DNA from: a virus
Virus record (IMG/VR): IMGVR_UViG_3300032296_003542
Coordinates: 1-31,777 of that record
Strand: one strand, 5' to 3'
Length of the DNA stretch: 31,777 nucleotides
A program made the position numbers and the translations under genes. The notes beneath the pieces were generated by a model. The model had not been told where the DNA came from and ran no database searches. It saw nothing but the letters and a program-made list of their open reading frames with translations. Shown here piece by piece: positions 1 through 8,677 of this stretch; the first letter of the stretch is position 1; every line of letters begins with the position of its first letter.

Positions 1-1683
1 ACTGCAGATACAATTATATCAGGTAGCAATAACTTATTTGTAAATGCAACAGCACCGACTGCAGGATTTAAAAGATATGTAGGTGGTAGTGGCAATATTG
101 CATTAAACGCGAGTAATGTCCCAGAAATAAGTGGTAGTATGGCATTTAGTCCTACTATGAACAATAACTATTTTGGTGGTAATAGTACAACTCTAGCTAT
201 GAGAGGACCTGTAAGTTCCTCAACATATACAATAAGTGGTAATAGTATTTTAGGAACTGTAAATTTTGGTTCATCAGCTGCTAACCACACACAAGGTTTA
301 GCTAGTGGAGTATCAATGACAGGTAATCAAATTGCAGGAACTTTAACAGTGGTTGCAAACAAATCAAATTTATCATCATCATTAACTTTTGGTAATAATA
401 ACTTAAATGGAGGGTTAACATTAAATCTAAACTCTTCATCGGTTTCAATGGGGAATAATAATATCAATGATAGTGCATTAGTAGTAAATAATAATTTCTT
501 TACTGGTAGTGCAGGTATTGGTGCTCCAATATTGAATGTAAATAATATTGGTGGTGCAAGTAATACAATTACTATACAAGGAACTCTACCAGTAGGAACA
601 ACTAATACTCCTTTCGTTAATGCAAATACAATATTAGGTGGTAGCAATACTCTTTTTGTTGACCCTACAAATACAACAGTTAGTGGAACTTCTGCATATC
701 ATAGTGCTATTAGAAACATAATAGGTGGTAGTCAATTAATTGTAAGTGCTAGTTCTCTTTCAAGTGACAATAATTCATTGGGTTCTGCATACTTTGGTAG
801 ATTAAATGCAAATGACGGAATTAGAAATAAAACATCTAATATAGTATTTGCAGTAGGAACAGGTAATACAACTACAAGAAAGACAGGCTTCTTAATAGAT
901 AGTGGGTCTAATACATTCGTAGAAGGTACATTTAATGTAAGTGGTAGTACATCATTAAATGGTAATTTAGTGATAACAGGCAGTCTTACTGCATCATTAC
1001 AAGAAGGTTTTGTATATGTAGGTAATGCAAGTGGTATAACTACAACTGTTTCAACTTCATCATTAGGTGGAGGAACAATAGATACAGGTAGTTTTGCAAC
1101 AACAGGTAGTAATAATTTTATTGGTAATCAAACTATTAATGGTAATCAAACCATCACAGGTAGTGTAAGTATAACTGGTAGTTTAACGACTACAGGAAAT
1201 ATAAACCAAGTAACAGGAAGTTTCAATACATTTGGTAATGTCATAACTCAACTTGGGGTATTCACTTCATCTCTTGCTGGTGGATTGGAAATAGATGGTA
1301 TAGGATATGTTGGTTCAGGAAGTGCAGGTGGATTCTTTATAGGAACAACTACGCAAGATTTAAAAATACAAAACTGGTATTCTTCATCAGTAATTGGTAA
1401 GAATATTGTAATTGAAAACTTCTCACAAACTGGCTCTGCAGGAATACATGGTAAAGTTGCATTGAGAGCAAGAGGAGATGGTGGTGCAGTAACAGTTGAA
1501 AACACATCACAATTTAGAGTTGAATGTAATAGTGAAATAACAGGTAGTATATCCATCACAGAAACTATAAAATTAAGTGCATTAAATCCATTACCTACTG
1601 GTGCAGATGGTCAATTAGCAGTATCTGCTTCTAATTTGTACTTCTTCTCAGGTAGTGCATGGAATAGAGTAGCATTCGCATAA
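1..1683 (+). CDS. tail fibre-like structural protein, 5'-truncated
   Basis: The reading frame is open from base 1, so the true start lies outside the window; 560 residues are visible. The protein is rich in Gly, Ser, Asn and Thr, with many short SGS, GGSN and TGSL-type strings. A segment starting TIISGSNNLFV near the window start recurs as TILGGSNTLFV at about 622-660, each followed by a second GG-S unit, so the N-terminal half is built of degenerate repeats, plausibly a beta-solenoid. The C-terminus (LPTGADGQLAVSASNLYFFS) looks like the capping end of a phage fibre. It precedes the scaffold and capsid genes. It may be the distal part of the gene that runs off the other window end. Fibre role is inferred from composition and context; no enzymatic motif is seen. 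Confidence 0.75.
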   Translation, partial: TADTIISGSNNLFVNATAPTAGFKRYVGGSGNIALNASNVPEISGSMAFSPTMNNNYFGGNSTTLAMRGPVSSSTYTISGNSILGTVNFGSSAANHTQGLASGVSMTGNQIAGTLTVVANKSNLSSSLTFGNNNLNGGLTLNLNSSSVSMGNNNINDSALVVNNNFFTGSAGIGAPILNVNNIGGASNTITIQGTLPVGTTNTPFVNANTILGGSNTLFVDPTNTTVSGTSAYHSAIRNIIGGSQLIVSASSLSSDNNSLGSAYFGRLNANDGIRNKTSNIVFAVGTGNTTTRKTGFLIDSGSNTFVEGTFNVSGSTSLNGNLVITGSLTASLQEGFVYVGNASGITTTVSTSSLGGGTIDTGSFATTGSNNFIGNQTINGNQTITGSVSITGSLTTTGNINQVTGSFNTFGNVITQLGVFTSSLAGGLEIDGIGYVGSGSAGGFFIGTTTQDLKIQNWYSSSVIGKNIVIENFSQTGSAGIHGKVALRARGDGGAVTVENTSQFRVECNSEITGSISITETIKLSALNPLPTGADGQLAVSASNLYFFSGSAWNRVAFA

Positions 1684-1732
1684 TATAAAAAATAACTCAT
1701 AATAAAAAAAACTGATACTTTAGAAAATCAAA

Positions 1733-1742
1733 TTGTTAAATA
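1733..1742 (+). promoter_or_regulatory. late motif copy 1 (TTGTTAAATA)
   Basis: Exact copy of the recurrent 10-mer, 17 nt before the ATG of the scaffold-like gene, in the 76-nt gap after the fibre gene. It probably heads the scaffold, capsid and tail tube unit, which ends at the terminator near 4150. Confidence 0.6.
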
Positions 1743-1759
1743 TAATAAAAGTAAAAACT

Positions 1760-2530
1760 ATGAACGCAAAACAAGTTCTTAATAAGATAATGACATTACT
1801 TTCAAAAGATGAAGTAGAATTAACTTATGCAAAATTAGCAGACGGAACAATCGTAGAAAGTCCTACCTTTGATGTAGGAGAAACATTAGAAATAGTTTCA
1901 GAAGATGGAACTAAATCACCAGCACCAGATGGCTTCCATGACCTTAAATTAGAAGGTGAGGAAGGACAAGAAGTTTACATAAAAGTAAAATCTGAAGGTG
2001 GTAAAATCGTTGAAAGAGAGAATGTAGAAATGAAAGCAGAAACTGCTGAAGTTAAAGACCTTCCTCAAACAAATGTAAACGAGAAAGCAAACGAAGTAAA
2101 AGACATTGAGTCACCAGCATCAGATAGTAAAGGATTAAAACCTTCTTCTATGATGGCTGAAGTAACTGAAGAAGCAGAAAATGATATCCCACAAGTTGGT
2201 GATGGTGTTCCTGCTGATATCAAAGAAGGTGAAGATACTCCAATGACAATGGGTGATATGCAAAAGAAAATGGAAGATATGACATATCGCATTGAAGAAA
2301 TGGAAAAGAAGATGGAAGCTATGGCTTTACCTAAAATGGATGAAGAAGTAGTGGACAAAGATGCAGAAATCAAAGATGAGAAAGAAGAAATTGAAGAAGA
2401 GGAGTTAGCAAAATTAGATGGTGCTCCTGTTGAAACTGTAAATAAATTCTCAGCAGACAAATCAAAAAATGTATTTGGTAAGAAAACACAGAACTCACAA
2501 TCTGCATTCTTATCTAAACTTTATAAATAA
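1760..2530 (+). CDS. putative capsid scaffolding protein
   Basis: 256 residues, very rich in Glu and Lys. The N-terminal ~80 residues look folded (MNAKQVLNKIMTLL, then beta-rich). The middle is acidic and low-complexity. At about 175-200 there is a Met/Glu/Lys coiled coil (MQKKMEDM, EEMEKKMEAM). The end is basic (FLSKLYK), as scaffolds often have for binding the capsid protein. It lies directly before the major capsid gene, the classical scaffold position. The ATG at 1760 is preferred over an in-frame TTG at 1733 because that TTG is part of the conserved late motif. No protease motif is seen; the maturation protease is far away at 20372. Scaffold role is inferred from composition and position. 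Confidence 0.6.
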   Translation: MNAKQVLNKIMTLLSKDEVELTYAKLADGTIVESPTFDVGETLEIVSEDGTKSPAPDGFHDLKLEGEEGQEVYIKVKSEGGKIVERENVEMKAETAEVKDLPQTNVNEKANEVKDIESPASDSKGLKPSSMMAEVTEEAENDIPQVGDGVPADIKEGEDTPMTMGDMQKKMEDMTYRIEEMEKKMEAMALPKMDEEVVDKDAEIKDEKEEIEEEELAKLDGAPVETVNKFSADKSKNVFGKKTQNSQSAFLSKLYK

Positions 2531-2555
2531 ACAAAAATATTAAAAAAAGGTAACA

Positions 2556-3521
2556 ATGAAAAAATTACAAAAATTCACAGAGCCACAAATTACTAGCACA
2601 TACGCCGGCGAATTCGCAGGTCAGTATATTGCAGCGGCTCTTTTGTCAGCTAGAACGCTTGACAACAAATTGATTACCATCCACCCTAATGTAAAATACA
2701 AAGAAGTATTACAAAAGGTAGCTGTTGATGGTATCGTGCAAGACGCATCTTGCGATTTCGTAACTTCAGGTAGTGTAGTATTATCTGAAAGAATCTTAGA
2801 ACCAAAAGAATTACAAGTTAACTTACAATTATGTAAGCAAGAGTTTGTAGATAGCTGGGAAAGCTTACAATTAGGCTATTCAGCTTTTGACTCAATCCCT
2901 GCTAACTTCAATGATTTCTTGATTTCTTATGTAGGTGGTAAAGTAGCTGAAGCAACTGAACAATCTATCTGGCAAGGAACTAATGTAAACGGACAATTCC
3001 TTGGTTTTGAAAGTGCTTTCTCTGCATCAATTGCAGCAGGTGGTGCAACTGCAGTATTAGCAGCAAAATCTGGAAGTATCGTTATCTCTGGTAGTATCAC
3101 TTCAGCGAATGTATTAGACAAGATGAACTCTGTTGTAAATACAATCCCTGATACCGTTTATGGTAAGGAAGATGTATTGTTGTATGTATCTACAAATGTA
3201 GCTAAAGCATACCAACAAGCATTAGCAGGTGGCGCTATCGGTGCAAACGGATGGAACAACCAAATGAACGTGGGTGAAAAACCTTTCAACTTCAATGGTG
3301 TTGAAATTGTATTGTGTCCTGGTATGAGTGCATCTAAAATCGTAGCAGCTCAAAAATCAAACTTATTCTTCGGAACAGGTCTATTATCTGACCATAACGA
3401 AGTAAGAGTATTGGATATGGCTAACCTTGATGGTTCTCAAAATTATAGAATTATCATGAGATATACAGCAGGTGTTCAGTTCGGTATCGGTCAGGACATT
3501 GTATACTACGGAGCTTACTAA
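2556..3521 (+). CDS. major capsid protein
   Basis: 321 residues, near the usual length of an HK97-fold capsid protein. Features fitting that fold are an N-terminal segment leading into AGEFAGQYIAAALLSA, a central region with DSWESLQLGYSAFDSIP and FNDFLISYVGGKVAEATEQS (spine-helix-like), and a C-terminal beta-rich segment ending GIGQDIVYYGAY. It would form the icosahedral shell. Its codons use more G/C-ending bases (for example gccggcgaattcgca) than its neighbours, as expected for a very highly expressed gene. It follows the scaffold-like gene by 25 nt and precedes the tail-tube candidate by 30 nt. The assignment rests on overall resemblance to Bacteroidota phage capsids and on position; no search was run. 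Confidence 0.85.
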   Translation: MKKLQKFTEPQITSTYAGEFAGQYIAAALLSARTLDNKLITIHPNVKYKEVLQKVAVDGIVQDASCDFVTSGSVVLSERILEPKELQVNLQLCKQEFVDSWESLQLGYSAFDSIPANFNDFLISYVGGKVAEATEQSIWQGTNVNGQFLGFESAFSASIAAGGATAVLAAKSGSIVISGSITSANVLDKMNSVVNTIPDTVYGKEDVLLYVSTNVAKAYQQALAGGAIGANGWNNQMNVGEKPFNFNGVEIVLCPGMSASKIVAAQKSNLFFGTGLLSDHNEVRVLDMANLDGSQNYRIIMRYTAGVQFGIGQDIVYYGAY

Positions 3522-3551
3522 TCATTAACTAACAATTTAAATTAACAGAAT

Positions 3552-4097
3552 ATGTCTTGTAATTTATCAGCTGGAAGAAACGAAGTGTGTAAAGATAGTA
3601 TCGGTGGTTTAGCCGGCGTATACTTCTTAAATTACACTACTGGCTCTTTCACTAAAAACGGAAGTGGTGAAGTTACTGCATTCCCTTCAGGAAGCACAGT
3701 ATACTACTACCAATTAAAAGGAACAAGTGCATATACTGAAACCGTAAATACTTCAAGAGAGAACGGTACTACATTCTTCAACCAAGAATTAGTATTGAAC
3801 TTAAAGAAATTGACTAACGAAATGACTACTCAATTAAAGCTTATGGCTTATGGTAGACCTCAAATCGTTGTTCACACTATGAACGGAGATGCTTTGTTAG
3901 TTGGTGAGGTAGAAGGTGCAGATGTAACTGCAGGTACAATTCAAACAGGTGCGGCAATGGGTGACCTATATGGTTATTCTGTTACCTTCACAGGAATGGA
4001 AAAATTACCAGCAGCTTTCTTAAGCGGCTCTACTCAAACAAATCCATTCGCAGGAATTGGTGCAAATCCAGTTGTTGTATACGGAACTAATAGCTAA
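3552..4097 (+). CDS. putative major tail tube protein
   Basis: 181 residues. It starts MSCNLSAGRNEVCKDSIGGL and continues through short beta strands (VYFLNYTTGSF, VTAFPSGSTVYYYQL) and a helix-like block (LNLKKLTNEMTTQLKLMA). It ends with VTFTGMEKLPAAFL and a Gly/Asn tail. Size and a beta-sandwich pattern with one central helix fit a siphovirus tail tube subunit, and it is the last gene before a strong terminator, directly after the capsid gene, as expected for an abundant product. Codon use is similarly enriched in G/C-ending codons. Alternatives are a head decoration or head-completion protein. Two cysteines are near the N-terminus. Confidence 0.5.
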   Translation: MSCNLSAGRNEVCKDSIGGLAGVYFLNYTTGSFTKNGSGEVTAFPSGSTVYYYQLKGTSAYTETVNTSRENGTTFFNQELVLNLKKLTNEMTTQLKLMAYGRPQIVVHTMNGDALLVGEVEGADVTAGTIQTGAAMGDLYGYSVTFTGMEKLPAAFLSGSTQTNPFAGIGANPVVVYGTNS

Positions 4098-4121
4098 TCA
4101 GTATAGCATTATAAAAATACT

Positions 4122-4153
4122 AAACCCTACTCTTAATTGAGTGGGGTTTTTTT
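4122..4153 (+). terminator. intrinsic terminator after the capsid operon
   Basis: An 11-bp stem: AAACCCTACTC (4122-4132) pairs with GAGTGGGGTTT (4139-4149), with one T-G wobble and loop TTAATT. Seven T follow from 4147 to 4153. It lies 24 nt after the tail-tube stop codon and before the next late-motif copy. Confidence 0.85.
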
Positions 4154-4180
4154 ATTTGCTTACTATTTTAGGGTTTACGA

Positions 4181-4190
4181 TTGTTAAATA
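4181..4190 (+). promoter_or_regulatory. late motif copy 2 (TTGTTAAATA)
   Basis: Exact copy, 28 nt after the T-tract of the terminator and 18 nt before the next ATG. A terminator followed at once by this motif is the best local argument that the motif starts a new transcript. Confidence 0.65.
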
Positions 4191-4208
4191 GTAGATAAAA
4201 CATAGATA

Positions 4209-4688
4209 ATGCTTACATATTTTCTACCTGGCTCTAACAATTACAAGATAAGAACAGCACAAATACCTTCTGGAAGCAACTTTTTAAGAGTTGATTTGCA
4301 GAATATGCTAACGAATGATTCTTACTCCATCTTAAATAGTGGAAGTCAATGGTCATACGACCAATGCGAAAGTATAGTTAACATATCATTTAACTTAAAT
4401 ACTTTGATTGGTGTAAATGTTGCAGATGAGTATAGAATATCATTAATACCTGGTATAAGCTCTTCAGCAGTAGCACTTACTTATCAAGACCCTGTATTTC
4501 ATGGTTCACTACAAGTATTTGCATCACAAAGTATAAGTAAACCTGAATATATAAATCAGATACCGGTTGAAGATGAATTTGTAAGTAATGCTAGCACTAA
4601 TACATTTGTATATTGGGACCAGACACCCAGTCCTACTACTACAACCACATTATCACCTACAACAACAACAACAACGACAATACCATAA
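4209..4688 (+). CDS. hypothetical structural protein with Pro-Thr C-terminal tail
   Basis: 159 residues. Residues 1 to about 138 look like a compact beta-rich domain (MLTYFLPGSNNYKIR, WSYDQCESIVNISFNL). The last ~20 residues switch abruptly to a Pro-Thr run (PTTTTTLSP, then TTTTTTT-IP), the same low-complexity type that forms the linkers of the two adhesins at 10766-14848. Here it is terminal rather than a linker, so it is a candidate for modification or a flexible tether. The gene is first in the unit that carries the portal (3 nt gap to the portal ATG). No family recognised; head or neck association is inferred from position only. Confidence 0.65.
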   Translation: MLTYFLPGSNNYKIRTAQIPSGSNFLRVDLQNMLTNDSYSILNSGSQWSYDQCESIVNISFNLNTLIGVNVADEYRISLIPGISSSAVALTYQDPVFHGSLQVFASQSISKPEYINQIPVEDEFVSNASTNTFVYWDQTPSPTTTTTLSPTTTTTTTIP

Positions 4689-4691
4689 TAT

Positions 4692-5990
4692 ATGAAAGGA
4701 CAAACAAATTTTTCAGTAGTAAATGTTGGTAATGGAAATAATTCATTACCATTAATTACAGAGGATACTAAAAGTAGATACGGATGGGTGCCATTTGGTG
4801 TTTACGGACAAGATGACTTTTTTGCAGCAGTTAATGTTGCGTATAATACTTCAACAACAAATGCTGCATGTATAGAAGGTATTGCAGATTTGATTTATGG
4901 TAAAGGATTATATTCCAAAGATGAAGCGTTTAATGATACCCTTAATCGTTTAATTCCACAGGAAGATGTTAAGAGATTAGCATTTGATTTGAAATTATTC
5001 GGTAATGGTGCATTACAAATCTATTGGAATGATGAGCATACCAAAATAATCAAAATGTATCATGTCCCTGTGCAAACACTTCGTGCTGAAAAGATATATG
5101 ATAATCCTCGTATACAAAACTACTATTATTGTGTAGATTGGACAGACCAAAGAAAGATAAGAGATAAAAAGAAAATACCTGCATTTGGAACTTCTTCAGA
5201 AAAGATGGAATTGTTTTGGTTAAAGAATTATTCACCAAATCTTTACTATTATAGTTTACCTGATTGGGTATCAGCAATGCAATTCGCTATTGTTGAAGCA
5301 GAATTATCAAACTTGCATATTAACAATATAGAGAATGGATTTTTGCCGATGGTAATGTTGAATATGAACAATGGGGTGCCAGCACCAGAGGAGAGACAAA
5401 CCATAGAAGATTTGCTATACGCAAAGTTTACAGGCACTAATAACGCCGGTAAGTTTATGTTATCCTTTAATGATGACCCTACAACAAAACCGACAATAGA
5501 TGTAGTAAACATTGATAACTTACATGAGAAGTTTAGATATGTTGCAGAATACGCACAAGATAGAATACTTGTAGGACACAGAATTACTTCACCTCTTTTA
5601 TTTGGTATTAGAACACAAGCAAATGGTTTCTCTTCACAAAGTGAGGAAATGAAAACAGCGTTTAGTATCTTACAAACAATGACAATATCTCCATTCCAAA
5701 ACTTAATCTTAAACTCATTAGATTACATTTTAAGAGAAGGTGGATATGGTGGTGAAATGGAATTATACTTTGAGCAATTGACTCCATTAGTAATCCTTTC
5801 TGAAACTGCGGAAGAAACAGGTCAGACAGTATCACAGGTAGAAGAAGATGTGAATGATAGTATGGAGAATCCAGCAACAACTGAAGACCAAACAACAACA
5901 GATGTGCAAGAAATTAAGCCTGACCAACCTATTGAGAAGTTTGTAAAGCCTGCACATTTTGAATTAGAATACGAAACACTTATAAAATAA
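4692..5990 (+). CDS. portal protein
   Basis: 432 residues, usual for a siphovirus portal. The N-terminal part has YNTSTTNAACIEGIADLIYG at 51-70 and DVKRLAFDLKLFGNGALQIY at 92-111, the wing and clip region. The block GHRITSPLLFGI at 295-306 followed by SSQSEEMKTAFSILQTM is the pattern seen before the crown in PBSX-type portals. The last ~60 residues are acidic and rich in Thr/Gln and are probably disordered. It would form the dodecameric ring through which terminase packages DNA. Unusually, it lies downstream of the capsid gene and about 8 kb (across the window ends) from terminase. Identification is by family resemblance. Confidence 0.85.
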   Translation: MKGQTNFSVVNVGNGNNSLPLITEDTKSRYGWVPFGVYGQDDFFAAVNVAYNTSTTNAACIEGIADLIYGKGLYSKDEAFNDTLNRLIPQEDVKRLAFDLKLFGNGALQIYWNDEHTKIIKMYHVPVQTLRAEKIYDNPRIQNYYYCVDWTDQRKIRDKKKIPAFGTSSEKMELFWLKNYSPNLYYYSLPDWVSAMQFAIVEAELSNLHINNIENGFLPMVMLNMNNGVPAPEERQTIEDLLYAKFTGTNNAGKFMLSFNDDPTTKPTIDVVNIDNLHEKFRYVAEYAQDRILVGHRITSPLLFGIRTQANGFSSQSEEMKTAFSILQTMTISPFQNLILNSLDYILREGGYGGEMELYFEQLTPLVILSETAEETGQTVSQVEEDVNDSMENPATTEDQTTTDVQEIKPDQPIEKFVKPAHFELEYETLIK

Positions 5991-5995
5991 ACAAT

Positions 5996-6508
5996 ATGGC
6001 AATAGCACTATTCATATCAAGAAACGATATAATTAAAACAACACCTTTACAGGGTGCAATTGATGCTGATGCATTACTTCCATTTATCTATACTGCACAG
6101 ATAAAGTATTTGAAAAACCTATTAGGTACAGTTCTTTACGATTATCTTGCTGCACAAATAGAAGTAGGAACACCATTTACTGGCAGATACTTTGAATTAA
6201 TGGATGATTATGTAAAACCTTGCCTTGTATGGTATACCTGTGTAGAATATATACCTTTTAGTTCTATTCAATTTAAATCTAATGGAGCTGTAAAACAACA
6301 ATCTGAACAAGGTGTTGCTCCAAGTAAAGCTGAAATAGATTATCTAAAAGCACAAGCACAAACAAATGCTGATTATTGGGCATTAAGATTACAAAACTTC
6401 TGTATTTCATATTCACAAGATTTACCACAATACTTAGAGTCAGTTGGTAATCAAACACAAATATATCCAGACCAAACAAATCAATACTTTGGCGGAATTC
6501 AACTTTAA
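5996..6508 (+). CDS. putative head-tail connector (DUF6712-like)
   Basis: 170 residues, mainly helical. The N-terminus (ISRNDIIKTTPLQGAIDADA) is followed by LLPFIYTAQIKYLKNLLGTVLYDYL, then another helical block (YFELMDDYVKPCLVWYTCVEY). This 'DADALLPFI..AQ..YL..LLG..LYD.L' layout resembles the small helical connector proteins found right after the portal in Bacteroidota phages. It would dock on the portal to extend the head channel. It follows the portal by 5 nt and precedes the next gene by 5 nt, so the genes are probably co-translated. The family name is from memory and not checked; the connector role is inferred. Confidence 0.6.
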   Translation: MAIALFISRNDIIKTTPLQGAIDADALLPFIYTAQIKYLKNLLGTVLYDYLAAQIEVGTPFTGRYFELMDDYVKPCLVWYTCVEYIPFSSIQFKSNGAVKQQSEQGVAPSKAEIDYLKAQAQTNADYWALRLQNFCISYSQDLPQYLESVGNQTQIYPDQTNQYFGGIQL

Positions 6509-6513
6509 TCAAT

Positions 6514-7062
6514 ATGAGTAATTACTTACAATATAATCAAGGAGTAAACTACACATTGTATTACAATGCGCTAGATTATTTTGAAACAATAATGAAAAAC
6601 CACCCACAAATTACGAAAGTAACTACGGGTGATATTCAGGATGTAGATGATAGAGAGTTTCCAATGTATCCTATGGGTAATGTAAACATTCTTTCTACTA
6701 CAATATTAGATAGTACAACTAAACATGAAATACAATTAGTAGTTGCTGATAAAATTAAGAATAAAAATAACGAAAGTAATTCAACTACAAACGAACAAAC
6801 AATTCCTTTCTTTGGTGTAGATGATTATGTTGATATTCTTGCAAACTCTTTAGCAATTATAAATGATTTAACTTCATTTACAGCATATTCAGTTGCAGCA
6901 TTTGATATAGATGGTGATATAGTATGTGAGCCATTTGTAGAAAGATTTAATAATGGATTAGCAGGACATGTTGCAACATTTACACTTGTAACACACAATA
7001 ATAGACCTAGATGTTTGTATGATTTACTTCCATCAGGCTCTTATCCTAATCCTGTTTGCTAA
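6514..7062 (+). CDS. putative tail terminator or head completion protein
   Basis: 182 residues. It contains a helical start (NYTLYYNALDYFETIMKNHP), a strand-rich part (DREFPMYPMGNVNILSTTIL, KHEIQLVVADKI) and a C-terminal strand-rich part ending RPRCLYDLLP. A length near 180 and alpha/beta content fit tail-terminator proteins, which cap the tail tube and join it to the head, and the position between a connector and a gp10-like gene fits too. The stop TAA overlaps the next start (TAATG at 7060-7064). No definite motif is seen, so the role is inferred from synteny. Confidence 0.5.
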   Translation: MSNYLQYNQGVNYTLYYNALDYFETIMKNHPQITKVTTGDIQDVDDREFPMYPMGNVNILSTTILDSTTKHEIQLVVADKIKNKNNESNSTTNEQTIPFFGVDDYVDILANSLAIINDLTSFTAYSVAAFDIDGDIVCEPFVERFNNGLAGHVATFTLVTHNNRPRCLYDLLPSGSYPNPVC

Positions 7063-7463
7063 TGGCGGTATCTAAAACACAATTACCATTAAAGAATGTT
7101 GCAAAGACCATACGAAATGTAGGGTCTAGTCTTGCACCTCGTTCTAAAAATGGAGGTAATCTTCGCAATACTATCCGTTCATATAATACACCAGATAGAA
7201 TGGTTAAAACCGATAAAAATGGTGATAGTAAAATTACATTCTTTTTTGCACCTCCAGGAGCAACTTATGGTAAGTTTTGGAATAAACCATACGGCAAAGG
7301 TAGTGGAACAACTGCAACAATCCGTAAAAGATATCCTCAACATTTTGATTATGCAGAAAAAGCATACAAAGACCCATCTGTTAAACAAATGATAAAGGAA
7401 TACGCAAACGCATTAGGTAAACAAATAGCATTAGATTTAAGAGAAGCGGTAAGAAAAGGGTAG
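7062..7463 (+). CDS. HK97 gp10-like small tail/neck protein
   Basis: 133 residues, basic, starting at the ATG that overlaps the upstream stop codon (TAATG). An in-frame TTG six bases earlier is less likely. The sequence has NLRNTIRSYNTPDRMV, a strand (DSKITFFFAPPGATYGKFW) and a C-terminal helix with Lys/Arg (LGKQIALDLREAVRKG). That order resembles the HK97 gp10 and tail-completion group found between connectors and tail genes. It closes the portal unit; the next unit starts with a new late-motif copy. Confidence is moderate because the family is highly divergent. Confidence 0.5.
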   Translation: MAVSKTQLPLKNVAKTIRNVGSSLAPRSKNGGNLRNTIRSYNTPDRMVKTDKNGDSKITFFFAPPGATYGKFWNKPYGKGSGTTATIRKRYPQHFDYAEKAYKDPSVKQMIKEYANALGKQIALDLREAVRKG

Positions 7464-7487
7464 TATCCGTTACAAATCGTTTTTAGT

Positions 7488-7497
7488 TGGTTAAATA
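7488..7497 (+). promoter_or_regulatory. late motif copy 3 (TGGTTAAATA, one mismatch)
   Basis: Nine of ten bases match the motif; it lies 16 nt before the ATG at 7514. Fifteen bases upstream sits TAGTATCCGTTA (7461-7472), which recurs at the same distance from copy 5 at 18092-18103. Confidence 0.55.
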
Positions 7498-7513
7498 GGA
7501 AACACAAAAACGA

Positions 7514-8677
7514 ATGTCATTATCCATTAATCAAACACCAGCTACTTGTTCGTTAGCACAATCACCAATTATATTTTCTGTTTTTGAAAATACTGCGATT
7601 GTATCAAATATAGGATTTCAGTATGTTGCTGATTTATACTATTGGACAGGCAGTTTATCTGCTTCAGGCTCTCTTTCAGATTATACAATAGTGAAATATC
7701 CTAATACCTCATTCTATGGTATATTTGATTTGAATAGAATACTTAATTCAACTCTACAAGATTTAGCACAAGTTAATACATCAAATGTTGTTTATTTTGC
7801 GTGTGATTTCTATACACAATATCTTTCAGGTAGTTTATATGTAACAGGCTCTCATCTAAAATCAGATGTTTATAAAGCATTAGATGGATATGCATTATTT
7901 CAAGAGCCAATTGGACAACCAATAAGTTCTAAAACACCCCATTGGCCTTTAATGACAGATGGCCCTGCAACTCAATCAGCATTTACAGAAAACACAGGTA
8001 TAACTGGAGTTTATGTAGGAACTGCAAATAGTGGCTCACAACCAAATAGATTAAAATATACTTCTGCATCTCAAACTGCATTTATAACTCTGAGTGGTAG
8101 TATATCTTCATCACAACAAATACAAACATATCCCATAGGGCCTTCGCAAGCAGGATTTCCATTGAGTGGAAGTTTTACTTCTTATACTATACAAGCACAA
8201 ACAGGAAGCACGGATTTAGGACAATCAATTAAATTTGATATAGTTTGTAAGCAAAAGTATCCTAATGTAAGAATTAAATGGAAAAATAGATATGGTCAAT
8301 TTGATTGGTTTAACTTTGATATGATAAATCGCCAATCATTTAATACAGAAAGGAGAACATACCAGCCACAACTCGGCACATGGTCATCTCCTACATTACA
8401 ATATAATAATTACGATAGTTCCACTCTCAATTATATAGCAGACTCCAAACAATCAATTTCAGTGCAAACAAACTGGGTTGATGAAGCATATAATGAAATA
8501 TTTAAGCAATTATTAGTATCAGATGAAATCTATTGGATTTATGATGAAGCAACTAATGATTTAAGACCTATCACTATTAATACTCAATCAATAACATTTA
8601 AGACGGGCGTTAATGATAAAGTGATACAATATGGATTTGACTTTAATTGGGGACAGAACTATAAATTGATAATCTAA
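7514..8677 (+). CDS. putative distal tail / tail tip protein
   Basis: 387 residues, rich in Ser, Tyr and Asn. The N-terminal half is beta-rich (FQYVADLYYWTGSLSASGS) and the C-terminal half has YPNVRIKWKNRYGQFDWFNF followed by INRQSFNTERRTYQP. This pattern of a 'K.RYGQ.DWFNF' strand pair with a later beta domain is one I associate with baseplate or tail tip proteins of Bacteroidota phages. It overlaps the next gene by one base (TAATG at 8675-8679), which supports a joint assembly. It heads the tail tip and adhesin unit, behind late-motif copy 3. The role of joining tube to hub is inferred. Confidence 0.5.
   Translation: MSLSINQTPATCSLAQSPIIFSVFENTAIVSNIGFQYVADLYYWTGSLSASGSLSDYTIVKYPNTSFYGIFDLNRILNSTLQDLAQVNTSNVVYFACDFYTQYLSGSLYVTGSHLKSDVYKALDGYALFQEPIGQPISSKTPHWPLMTDGPATQSAFTENTGITGVYVGTANSGSQPNRLKYTSASQTAFITLSGSISSSQQIQTYPIGPSQAGFPLSGSFTSYTIQAQTGSTDLGQSIKFDIVCKQKYPNVRIKWKNRYGQFDWFNFDMINRQSFNTERRTYQPQLGTWSSPTLQYNNYDSSTLNYIADSKQSISVQTNWVDEAYNEIFKQLLVSDEIYWIYDEATNDLRPITINTQSITFKTGVNDKVIQYGFDFNWGQNYKLII

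Noticed and set aside
327-647. Antisense open frames here and at 2065-2460, 12298-12504, 13084-13308, 19425-19736 and elsewhere
   Set aside because: They mirror repetitive or skewed codon use of the plus-strand genes, are low complexity, and overlap well-supported genes fully.
1733-1759. TTG start nine codons upstream of the scaffold-like gene
   Set aside because: The TTG is the first part of the conserved late motif; the same artefact appears at 28010 before terS. The ATGs at 1760 and 28034 are used instead.
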